NCBI GenBank assembly: GCA_003451715.1
Contig: DMJN01000067.1
Location: forward strand, 1-23,463
Length of the DNA: 23,463 nt
Source: Gammaproteobacteria bacterium
GTDB taxonomy: Bacteria; Pseudomonadota; Gammaproteobacteria; Pseudomonadales; Pseudohongiellaceae
Direction of reading: 5' to 3'
In this document: positions 8,644-15,896 of the stretch, one piece after another
Position numbering within the stretch: the stretch's first letter is position 1
How the letters are laid out: every line of letters begins with the position of its first letter
Notes under the pieces: generated by a model
Told to the model about the DNA's origin: nothing
Seen by the model: the letters and a program-made list of their open reading frames with translations, nothing else
Databases searched by the model: none
Translations under genes and position numbers: made by a program

Positions 8644-9738
8644 TTATGCCAGCGGCGGACAACTATCTCCCAGATAACCACCACCCCCGCAGTATCCGGG
8701 ATCCTGCAGTTGGATTCGAATACCGTCCGGATCCGAGAAATACAATTCCGGCGTGCCTCCCTCGGCGCCGCCCCGATTCGGCATTCTCATGCTGACCCAG
8801 TGCATCAGCGGCTGGGTATTTGCCGGGTCTTGCCGTGCGCTCAGACCGTAATCTGTCAGCTGCGCGAGAACCCTATCGACATCGAAGTCCTGCATGCTGA
8901 AACAGGTATGATCGATGCGGCCGGCTTGTGTCGGCTGCCCTGCCTGACTACCGCCCACATACATCAGGAACTGAATGCCATCGCCAACGCCAACCACCGG
9001 CGATCCCGGGCCCTGGTAGGCTTGAAACTCTTTTCCGAAGGTCGAAGTCATAAATTCATTGGCACGATCACGATTCGCCAGGAAGGTGGTGAAGTGACTC
9101 AGGTCCAGCAGGCGAAACAGACCTTCACCGGTTGCCGCTTCGACGTTACTGCAATTGTTTCCTAACTCGCCCCCGCCACCGCAATGGTCCTCCGCCGAAA
9201 GCTGATAGTGAATTCCTTCGATATCGGCGAAGTAGAGATCCCTGGCACCATTACTCCCGCCACCGGCGGCTTGCCCTCTTTCGTTGATCCAATAGCGCAT
9301 CGCCATACTGAGTGGATCTTGCCCGCTAGTCGGCATTACGCCGGGGCTGATGCCATGTTGCCTTAACTGTGCAATAACGCCGTCCACATCAAAATTCGCT
9401 ACGCTCAGACCGATATGGCTGATTCGCGGTTGCTCACCCGCACCCAGTGGAGCGATTGAAAAAAAGTGCGGACCGGCACCAATTCGCAGACAAATCGTCT
9501 CTCCCTGCCTGGACTGGATGGGCGCGCCGAACAGGTCCTGATAAAACCTCACCGAGCGAGCGACATCTGCCACACGAATCTGAAAGGAATGCAGTTTTCT
9601 TACTGCTATTGGCGTTGAACCCCCCTGCCCCATGCTGTAAGGCACGACCGCTAGCAGCGGCAGTGCTTGCAGCAGAGTTCGTCGGGTTCGATTAACCGCA
9701 GTAGCTGGATCAGGAGGGTAATTTGCTTTTGATGACAT
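8644..9738 (-). CDS. Tat-exported protein with two VOC (glyoxalase/dioxygenase-type) domains
   Basis: The 364-residue protein starts with a twin-arginine-like signal, 'RTRRTLLQALPLL' (about 18-30), so a folded, possibly metal-containing protein would be exported. Two vicinal-oxygen-chelate modules follow. Module 1 has 'LHSFQIRVADVARSVRFYQ' and 'ISHIGLSVANFDVD'; module 2 has 'LSHFTTFLANRD' and 'IDHTCFSMQDFDVD'. Histidine ligand candidates are present in both. The usual C-terminal Glu ligand position is Gln in both modules ('GIHYQL', 'GIRIQL'). Each module ends in the same cysteine motif, CGGGGELGNNC (186-196) and CGGGGYLGDSC (350-360), which is not a standard VOC element. AAGAAGG precedes the ATG. 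It lies 14 nt after the rhodanese and 17 nt before the aldo/keto reductase. Enzyme activity is not assignable; extradiol dioxygenase or glyoxalase-like roles are both possible. Confidence 0.85.
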   Translation of the reverse strand: MSSKANYPPDPATAVNRTRRTLLQALPLLAVVPYSMGQGGSTPIAVRKLHSFQIRVADVARSVRFYQDLFGAPIQSRQGETICLRIGAGPHFFSIAPLGAGEQPRISHIGLSVANFDVDGVIAQLRQHGISPGVMPTSGQDPLSMAMRYWINERGQAAGGGSNGARDLYFADIEGIHYQLSAEDHCGGGGELGNNCSNVEAATGEGLFRLLDLSHFTTFLANRDRANEFMTSTFGKEFQAYQGPGSPVVGVGDGIQFLMYVGGSQAGQPTQAGRIDHTCFSMQDFDVDRVLAQLTDYGLSARQDPANTQPLMHWVSMRMPNRGGAEGGTPELYFSDPDGIRIQLQDPGYCGGGGYLGDSCPPLA

Positions 9739-9752
9739 AAATGGCCTTCTTT

Positions 9753-10157
9753 TTAGATTTCTTGGGGAGTATTGATCTTGCCAATCTCGATTTGCCAGCG
9801 CTCCATGCCTCCCTGCATATGGGCTACCTTTTCAATGCCCATATTCTGCAGAGAGAGTGCCGCCAGTGCCGAGCGCCAACCCTTATTGCAATAGAGGATA
9901 AGCTCGTTGGCCTGCTGAAATTCGGTACGGTAGTAAGGACTGTCTGGATCGATCCAGAATTCGAGCATGCCACGAGGGACATGCAACGACTGGGGTATCG
10001 AACCTTCCCGCTTTAATTCCCGTACATCCCTGAGGTCTACCAGTAATACACCTTCCTGTTGCAGCCGTTGATCCACTTCCGCAGGAGTCAGTGTCTGCAC
10101 CTGACTCTCGGCTTCTTCCACCAGAGACATGAATCCCTTTTTAATTGCTAGGGCCAT
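9753..10157 (-). CDS. Rhodanese-like sulfurtransferase, single domain
   Basis: The 134-residue product is a single rhodanese domain of normal size. It shows 'LLVDLRDVRE' (38-47), 'SLHVPRGML' (57-65), the active-site loop 'YCNKGWRS' with C90 and R95, and 'GGMERW'. The catalytic cysteine is present, so a persulfide intermediate is possible. No signal peptide is seen. The first ATG (10157) lies 3 nt after the previous gene's stop. A second in-frame ATG at 10130 has a strong AAAGGGA just upstream and gives the N-terminus 'MSLVEEAESQVQTL', so the true start may be nine codons later. In this operon it could supply sulfur or detoxify a thiol or cyanide product, but no partner is defined by sequence. 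Confidence 0.9.
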   Translation of the reverse strand: MALAIKKGFMSLVEEAESQVQTLTPAEVDQRLQQEGVLLVDLRDVRELKREGSIPQSLHVPRGMLEFWIDPDSPYYRTEFQQANELILYCNKGWRSALAALSLQNMGIEKVAHMQGGMERWQIEIGKINTPQEI

Positions 10158-10160
10158 TAC

Positions 10161-11174
10161 TTAGTTAGTGTTCCCAGATTCACGCGCCATTCTTTCCTGT
10201 GCCCGGTGACCGGAAAGAATATTGGTCATTCCATAATTTCCTTCATGACAGGCATATTCAAAAATCGGGTCCGGGCTGTAATCGAAAATTATCTGTCGCG
10301 TATAGGGAGCAGTAAACATACCCGGATCATGACTGATGATCTCATACTGCAATTCGTTCGCACTGACACGAGTCAGTCGCCCTACATTAATCTTGTCAGA
10401 TGCATTGGAACCATAACCACTCTTGTCTGAATAATTGCTAGTCTCAATGATCAGCGTATCGCCATCCCAATAACCACGGGAATCGCCATGCCAAAGTTCA
10501 ATGTCATCACTCAGGTGTGGCTTGTCGGTCAGTGGGATAATACGGGCATCGTGCGCCATTTCCTGAACTATGACTACGTACTCCCGCGCCTGCACTATCT
10601 GCCAGTAGCTGTTGTAACCAGAACCCAGGTAAGGTGCCCCAAAATTCAGGCAACGTTCACCGAGTGAGCGATCCAGCCAGGAATCGGCAGGATGGTCTCT
10701 GCGCCGTTCCACCCCTGCGTTGATTGCCGCAATCGCCTGTTCGGTTCTAGGTGGGTACTTACCATTGGGAGGATCGGTGATTTGCGATGTACGATTGTGA
10801 ACGCTGCGGTTAGCCAGCCAGGCCTGATCATAGTTACCGGTGCTTGGATCATAGGATTCGGTTTCGCCCGATACAGCGGCAGAGAGCACTCCATCACCGA
10901 ACAGGGCATCTCCATCCTCAGTAGCGATCTCACCCACCCGACGCTGCAGAAATTCGATGTCCTGAGCGGTCAGAAATTCCTTATCGGCAAATTCATCCGG
11001 GCGTTCCACCGGAGTAATGGTGTTATTGGCCCACACGCCCTGCAAATCAGGATGGCCATCGATGGTGCGGGACAGTTCGCAACGGGAATCCTGAGCTGTC
11101 AGCTTGCCACTCAAAAGACCGACTATAGTGGCTAAGCTTATGAGAATACTGCATTTTTTCGCATTGATATTCAT
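10161..11174 (-). CDS. Secreted protein of unknown function
   Basis: This 337-residue protein opens with a signal peptide (about 1-27, ending near 'LTAQ') preceded by a GGAG ribosome site. The mature part begins 'RTIDGHPDLQGVWANN' and contains 'GYWDGDTLIIETSNY' (about 235-248) and 'YACHEGNYGM' near the end (about 307-316). These phrases recur in a large group of secreted bacterial proteins of unknown role that are common in environmental genomes. Cysteines at 32, 175 and 309 may form disulfides. No catalytic motif is recognised. It appears to be the first gene of the seven-gene minus-strand operon, because the nearest upstream sequence is a 255-base spacer with a candidate promoter. Confidence 0.8.
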   Translation of the reverse strand: MNINAKKCSILISLATIVGLLSGKLTAQDSRCELSRTIDGHPDLQGVWANNTITPVERPDEFADKEFLTAQDIEFLQRRVGEIATEDGDALFGDGVLSAAVSGETESYDPSTGNYDQAWLANRSVHNRTSQITDPPNGKYPPRTEQAIAAINAGVERRRDHPADSWLDRSLGERCLNFGAPYLGSGYNSYWQIVQAREYVVIVQEMAHDARIIPLTDKPHLSDDIELWHGDSRGYWDGDTLIIETSNYSDKSGYGSNASDKINVGRLTRVSANELQYEIISHDPGMFTAPYTRQIIFDYSPDPIFEYACHEGNYGMTNILSGHRAQERMARESGNTN

Positions 11175-11214
11175 GGTGCAGCTCCAAATAGGGGGACGCT
11201 TACGGCTGAACTAA

Positions 11215-11220
11215 TTTATA
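11215..11220 (-). promoter_or_regulatory. Candidate -10 element upstream of the seven-gene operon
   Basis: On the minus strand TATAAA lies about 41 nt upstream of the ATG at 11174, within an AT-rich stretch. No convincing -35 hexamer is seen at the right distance; TAGATT, 16 nt upstream, is the closest. It is listed because this is the only plausible promoter position before the operon. Confidence 0.25.
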
Positions 11221-11283
11221 ACAGTTCTATAGCTGAAATCTATGGAATAATTGTGAAGTTGTTAGCATCCCCTGCCGCCCTGT

Positions 11284-11400
11284 ATGATTGATAATTACGA
11301 CGCAGAGGATCACCACTTCGTCGTCAGTACCGGTAGAGGCTACACTATGGCTGCCGAGGCTATGCAGCAAAGAATCGAGACCGATTCGGTGAACAATTGA
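11284..11400 (+). CDS. Possible 38-residue small protein
   Basis: An ATG at 11284 opens a 38-codon frame ending in TGA at 11398-11400, with codon choice like that of neighbouring genes and a mixed, soluble composition ('MIDNYDAEDHHFVVSTGRG' at its start). No Shine-Dalgarno is visible, and an in-frame stop lies shortly upstream, so it is not a simple extension of a longer frame. It ends 29 nt before the membrane protein at 11430. It could be a real leader or small protein, a remnant of a lost gene, or chance. Confidence 0.25.
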   Translation: MIDNYDAEDHHFVVSTGRGYTMAAEAMQQRIETDSVNN

Positions 11401-11429
11401 TTAAAAATGAAACAACAGGGGTACTCACA

Positions 11430-11735
11430 ATGAACGAAAGAGACCTACAACTCGTAATGCGCGCCAAACGTCAGATCGACCGGGAGGTATCACTGCGGTC
11501 GTTTCTCTGGGTTGGGCTGGTATTTTGTGCCGTATTGAGAATGCTGGGCATCGTGGCACCCTTACCCTATATATTGTTATTCGTTATTCTCTTCGTTTCC
11601 CTGGTATTAAACTCCGAAGTCATCGCCAGCTTTGGCAGGGTGTCTAAGACAGATCTGGTTAATCTGATTGAGAAGCACATTCATAACGACCCGAAGGTCC
11701 TGGCACGTTATGCGGGAGTGAAGAGTAAATCCTGA
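11430..11735 (+). CDS. Small membrane protein of unknown function
   Basis: The ATG at 11430 is preceded by AGGGG at a good distance and gives 101 residues. A TTG 33 nt upstream keeps the frame open but has no ribosome site. The protein has a basic N-terminal helix (about 1-23), two adjacent hydrophobic segments (about 24-42 and 44-62) forming a hairpin, and a cytoplasmic-type tail with 'SKTDLVNLIEKHI'. No family is recognised. It is the only plus-strand gene in the right three quarters of the window and converges on the PAL-like gene. The 76-base gap between them holds a 12-base perfect palindrome (11770-11781) but no U-tract terminator. Confidence 0.7.
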   Translation: MNERDLQLVMRAKRQIDREVSLRSFLWVGLVFCAVLRMLGIVAPLPYILLFVILFVSLVLNSEVIASFGRVSKTDLVNLIEKHIHNDPKVLARYAGVKSKS

Positions 11736-11811
11736 GCAAATTCACCGACGAAGATGTGTCCGCTTGATGCAGACTAGTCTGTATTCAACTGCTTAAGCCG
11801 AGGAATGTTAA

Positions 11812-12879
11812 CTACCGCCGCGATGACTTCACCATGGCGCCCCCGCCTGAAACCACAGCCCCGAACACATTACCGGCAGAGTCCACCGCAACGCCTTCAG
11901 GATTCGAACCCTCTGGATAGGCTGCAACTGTGCCGTCGATGAAGTAATCGACTATCCCATCCAACAAGCTGCCGACACGGATACCGGCCTCCCAGCCCGG
12001 ATTGCGCGTATTATCAAATTCCGATTCTGAATCGGCGACAAAAATAGTGTCATCGTCGGTGATATAGATACCGCTGGGTCGGCTGAAGGACTTGAACTCG
12101 CCGATGTAATTACCGTTCAGGTCAAAAATCTGCAAGCGGTTATTGCCACGGTCACCCACGACCAGCCGATTACGGGAATCGATATCGACGGCATGGGGGG
12201 TCTTCAGTTGGCCGGGTCCGGAACCCCATCCGCCCCAGTATTTGATGAGATTGCCATTGCGATCGAATTTTACGATGCGCGCTACGGTGTCCGGGGTCGC
12301 CGTCGGATTCTGTCCACTATGACCATCGCCGACATAGATATTGCCATCGGCATCGGTGACCACATCGCAGGGAGTCTCCAGTAGTGCATCGGTTCCATTG
12401 CCGGCCACACCCGGCCGCCCGAGTGTTAGCAGCACTTCCCCTTCCGGGCTTAGTTTGTAAACCACATGGCCCTTGCCGGCGGTCGCGGGATTGGCCGGGT
12501 CCGGCCCCTGGCCATCAGTAACCCAGACATTGCCATCCCGGTCCACATGCAGACCATGGGGAAACAGCATCAGGCCACCACCGATGGCGGCGACCACGTT
12601 GCCATTGGGATCGATTTTGACGATGGGATCCAGGTTCGACCCGGCACAGCTGTTGCTGCCACAGCGATCGATCGCCCACAGATGTCGTCCATCGGGATCG
12701 ATGTCCACGCCGGCGGTGGAGCCCCATTCCCGACCATCCGGTAGCTGGGCCCAACCATCCACCGAACTGTAAGGGTTGGGCCGATTATTAATCGGCTCTA
12801 ATTGGGCAAACAACGCCGTGCTGGTGGTGAATGCTGCCAGAACTAGGATTGTGCTGAGAATTCTTTGACTGAGACGCAT
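11812..12879 (-). CDS. Secreted six-bladed beta-propeller, PAL-like (peptidyl-alpha-hydroxyglycine alpha-amidating lyase family)
   Basis: The 355-residue protein has a signal peptide (about 1-25) and NHL-type propeller repeats. Aligned by eye to the lyase domain of rat peptidylglycine alpha-amidating monooxygenase, it keeps the catalytic and zinc-site landmarks in order: R72 (for R533), H108 in 'FPHGLHVDRDGNVWVTD' (for H585), H229 in 'TPHAVDID' (for H690) and R244 in 'GDRGNNRLQIF' (for R706). Two differ: the Tyr654 position appears as H187 in 'VGDGH', and the third zinc ligand H786 in 'MPHD' is E328 in 'NPEG'. The family cleaves alpha-hydroxyglycine amides in animals; bacterial members are mostly untested. 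AGGAG precedes the ATG. The gene lies 137 nt after the thioredoxin gene in the same orientation and may be its last operon member. Confidence 0.8.
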   Translation of the reverse strand: MRLSQRILSTILVLAAFTTSTALFAQLEPINNRPNPYSSVDGWAQLPDGREWGSTAGVDIDPDGRHLWAIDRCGSNSCAGSNLDPIVKIDPNGNVVAAIGGGLMLFPHGLHVDRDGNVWVTDGQGPDPANPATAGKGHVVYKLSPEGEVLLTLGRPGVAGNGTDALLETPCDVVTDADGNIYVGDGHSGQNPTATPDTVARIVKFDRNGNLIKYWGGWGSGPGQLKTPHAVDIDSRNRLVVGDRGNNRLQIFDLNGNYIGEFKSFSRPSGIYITDDDTIFVADSESEFDNTRNPGWEAGIRVGSLLDGIVDYFIDGTVAAYPEGSNPEGVAVDSAGNVFGAVVSGGGAMVKSSRR

Positions 12880-13016
12880 GACACTACTCCTCCATCCTTA
12901 CCAGACAGAGAAGAACGCCTGTGTTAGGACGAATGGTTGAGGGACCGGGTTTAAGCCCTAGTTGAGAGAGTAAAGCAGTGTTCTGAGCGATGCAATGGGC
13001 CGCTCGGCTATCAGTT

Positions 13017-13503
13017 TCAGTTCGCCAGCAGGTTTTCGATCTGTTGCCTGATATCGATCTCATCACCCGGTTGGTAACTGCGGAATGACTGAACTATTCG
13101 ACCTTCTCTGTCCAATAAGTAGGACACAGGCAGAGATCGCACCCGATAGGGAATACCTAATATCCCCTTCCGGGTCCGCCAGCACGGGGTAGGATACCGG
13201 GTGGTCCTCGAGGAAAAAGATGCCATCTTCGGTGTCCTCATCCACATTGATAGCGATAAATTCAAATTCTGCATTGCCAAGCTCCCGATACATCTTGTCA
13301 TAGGCGGGCAATGACGCCAGACAAGGTGGGCACCAGGATGCCCAGAAATCGATAAACACCACCTTGCCGCGGTAATCGCTCAGGCTGATAGAGCCACCAC
13401 CGTGTATTTCCTGACCGGTAAAGGGAGGCGCCAGTTCCTGACCAGAAAGCATGGGGCTCAGCACGCATAACAGTAGCAGTGTAACGAATCGTCTAAGAGC
13501 CAT
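13017..13503 (-). pseudogene. TlpA/ResA-like exported thioredoxin with a single-base frameshift
   Basis: The first frame (from ATG 13503) encodes a signal peptide (about 1-20), 'YRGKVVFIDFWASWCPPC' with C58 and C61, and 'YPVLADPEGD' up to residue 114. It then runs into an unrelated tail. The next frame resumes the family sequence: 'YRVRSLPVSYLLDREGRIV' and an ending at 13017. Joined, the two give about 161 residues, normal for a membrane- or periplasm-located thiol oxidoreductase. The join lies between about 13155 and 13168, next to a run of four G on the coding strand, and one extra base explains it. The uncorrected product lacks the cis-proline loop ('SLPV') required for substrate binding, so it should be inactive. 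It starts 2 nt after the beta-barrel stop. Sequencing error is a real alternative at a homopolymer. Confidence 0.85.
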
Positions 13504-13505
13504 AT

Positions 13506-14435
13506 TTAGAATCCATAAGTCAATGATAAGGAGTAGGAGTAACTGGTTGAAAACTGTACGGCACCATCCAGCTTTCGTTTCAGAGGAACCCGGCCGGAGA
13601 GTGCGATGTTGAGATCGTCAGTGATTGCATATTGCACCGCGGGAATGAAATCCAACCACTCACCACCGGTGTTGGGAATCTCGAAGCTGTTTCTTTCATC
13701 AGCATCGGTAGTGCGGTATCTGACGCCAGCCGAATAGCCAAATTTGCTGCCTATACTCTGGCTGATTCCCAGCGCCAAATTAAACTCATCACCGAAGGCA
13801 TAGCCGCGATCATTTTCATCGTCGTTGCGGGTGTAATTGGCGGTCGCATTGAACTATAGAGTTGCTGCCTGATTGAATGCGTAGCTATAACTCGTCCAGA
13901 GAATCTCACCCACCGCACCCACACTGGGTTGCATGTCTTCGGAAAAGACGATCACTCCACCCGCATCGTCTTTGCCGATTGGTATTCTTGCGCCTATGCC
14001 CAGAGAGATTTCATGGCTTGAAAATGGTGTTATGTAGCGTGGTGTATAGCGTAGCAGGATTATCCCATCGCCCAGTCCGGATGAAGTTTGTTCACCGAAG
14101 AAGCCGCTGCCTACTTCCCGGCTATGTTCCATATAGGAGACCAAGCCGGATATGGACCAGCCATCGGCTATTCCGTAGGTCGCAGAAACAGCCTGAGAAA
14201 GGGATGATCGTTTGCGCCGGGTCTCATCCTTTATCTCTTTGTCGCCCAACACCAGGTCATTGATAACATGATCTTCGCTGGAAAAATTTATGAACCAATC
14301 GCCTGGCTCGGTGGATGAAGTATCGATCGCACTCAGCAACGGTACTCCAGCACAACTGCAGGTGGCAGCGTTGCCAATAACGGGAAGAGTGAGGAATAAC
14401 ATTCCCACGATGAGCACTGCAATTATTCGATTCAT
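13506..14435 (-). pseudogene. Outer-membrane beta-barrel (transporter-like) interrupted by an in-frame amber codon
   Basis: The frame from ATG 14435 to the stop at 13506 has 309 sense positions and one TAG at 13854-13856, after 193 residues. Sequence on both sides reads as one barrel: '...YAFNQAATL' stop 'FNATANYTRNDDEND...' and a typical outer-membrane C-terminus, 'YSYSLSLTYGF', ending in Phe. A signal peptide ('MNRIIAVLIVGMLFL') begins the protein. Alternating polar and hydrophobic strands such as 'GIADGWSISGLVSYMEH' resemble the MetA-pathway phenol-degradation/transporter-like barrel family; that assignment is tentative. TGG (Trp) or CAG (Gln) to TAG would explain the stop. The ATG overlaps the DUF3179 stop as ATGA, and the thioredoxin gene follows after 2 nt, so the genes are translationally linked. 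Loss of the C-terminal 115 residues would abolish barrel assembly. Confidence 0.8.
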
Positions 14436-15865
14436 TGGTGGATTTCTGCTCCAGGGAAAAACGCCGTCCAGGCAAACCAATAGGCGATAAATGAATTGGT
14501 TTTCTGCAACTGGGTACCCGTTCTAGGCCCCGTGACTGCCATGCCGAACAGATCCCACTTACTGCCTTCGTTATCAACCATTACGATTGGCAGCTGATTC
14601 TCAACGGGGCTGAAGTCAAGAGTTGTACAATCTTCTAATTGTCGATTGTAAACTACAGCATAGTTCTGTTGTGCACTGCCGGCTGCAACCACATCCATAT
14701 TTCCCACACTGTCATTCAAAACAGACACAGTCTGATTAAAGCTACTCACAGGATAAACTTTGGATGCTTCACCAACATTGATACCTAACATTCGTTCTTT
14801 GCGATGGAGACGATTGTCGTCGGAATTGTTAACGGGATATATCAGGCTCGAATCAGTAAGATAGAGACCATAAGGGTAGATTTCGTAAGGGAAACTGAAT
14901 TCGTTCAGTTCGATATTCAATAACAGAGTCTGAGGATACATTTCCAGCCAGGTCTCCCAGCTTGTCTCTACAAGCTGCAACTTATCCGGAATGCGGGTGA
15001 CTTGCTCACCCGAGATGCTCTGTTCCAGCATCTGTGACCAGAGGCTCTGAGTCTCGCGGTCATACAATATCAGATTGGAGTTGTGTAGCAGACCCAACAC
15101 GCCGAAGCTGGTATCGACTGAATCAGTAAAGCCTTTCCAGAGTACCGCCGATCCAGTCAGCGGACAGTAGCTCACAGTGACATCCTGGCTCTTGCCGTCG
15201 AACGTGTATCGGTCATTCACGATCTCATGGTAATCCAGAAATCGGTGAGGGTAAGCCCGCACGTCATCCCCAATCTTGACACCGATAACCAGGTCTGCCA
15301 GCTGGATACCGGTGAGTGAGAATTGCTGGATAAACAGGGGAGAGTTAATGGCCGGAATGCCATCAGGGCCGGGACCGCCATCGAATATTTCAGATGGAGG
15401 CACCAGAAATCCGTTGCTCACGCTTGGGTCATCCGCCCCATTGCTGAGATCTGGTTCGGGCCGGGTACAATTCTGTGGAATGACAGTCGCTTCCTGTTCG
15501 CCCACATCTGCCAGCACCAGGCGGAGCGGATCGGCGCTCAACAATCTGAAGTCTGCCCAGTAGCTGATTCCTGCCTCTTCGAGTGAAGGTATCGACAGCA
15601 ATTCGCCATTGAAGGAACTGGTCCCTGTCGTGTCTGCATCCGTCAGTTCGCTTGCGCTGGTCACCAGCACCTCTAGGGGGTTACTACCATCCTGAATGGT
15701 TAACTCCACCTGAAATGCCTGATCTGCCAGCGTCACCACTGGCAGACTAATAACATTTCCATTGAGAGCCGCCTGTTGTGCGCCAGCCTGGTAGATCACC
15801 GCCACAACACCGCTAATGAGTATTAGCTGCATTACTAGTTTTCTGGCTCTCGGCATCAGTCTCAT
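14432..15865 (-). CDS. DUF3179 domain-containing exported protein, intact copy
   Basis: The ATG at 15865, with an upstream AGAAAGAG, gives 477 residues; the frame is open further upstream, but that part overlaps the preceding gene. A signal peptide covers about 1-30. An N-terminal beta-rich module (about 31-125, 'ALNGNVISLPVV') precedes the DUF3179 domain, which has 'VIGVKIGDDVRAYP', 'HEIVNDRYTFDGK', 'VSYCPLTGSAVLWKG' with C234, 'GLLHNSNLILYDRETQSLWSQ' and 'TSWETWLEMYPQT'. A C-terminal 'IAYWFAWTAFFPGAEI' closes the protein. DUF3179 has no established function; members are periplasmic or secreted. It is a tandem paralogue of the broken copy just upstream (15897-17327), with almost identical length. 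Its stop overlaps the beta-barrel start as ATGA. Confidence 0.88.
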   Translation of the reverse strand: MRLMPRARKLVMQLILISGVVAVIYQAGAQQAALNGNVISLPVVTLADQAFQVELTIQDGSNPLEVLVTSASELTDADTTGTSSFNGELLSIPSLEEAGISYWADFRLLSADPLRLVLADVGEQEATVIPQNCTRPEPDLSNGADDPSVSNGFLVPPSEIFDGGPGPDGIPAINSPLFIQQFSLTGIQLADLVIGVKIGDDVRAYPHRFLDYHEIVNDRYTFDGKSQDVTVSYCPLTGSAVLWKGFTDSVDTSFGVLGLLHNSNLILYDRETQSLWSQMLEQSISGEQVTRIPDKLQLVETSWETWLEMYPQTLLLNIELNEFSFPYEIYPYGLYLTDSSLIYPVNNSDDNRLHRKERMLGINVGEASKVYPVSSFNQTVSVLNDSVGNMDVVAAGSAQQNYAVVYNRQLEDCTTLDFSPVENQLPIVMVDNEGSKWDLFGMAVTGPRTGTQLQKTNSFIAYWFAWTAFFPGAEIHQ

Positions 15866-15896
15866 TGGTGTAAGCTCTTTCTGAGAAGCAGTGCTG

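Noticed and set aside
11770..11781. 12-base perfect palindrome between convergent genes
   Set aside because: It can form only a 4-bp stem and lacks a T-run, so it is not supported as a terminator; a chance palindrome is likely.
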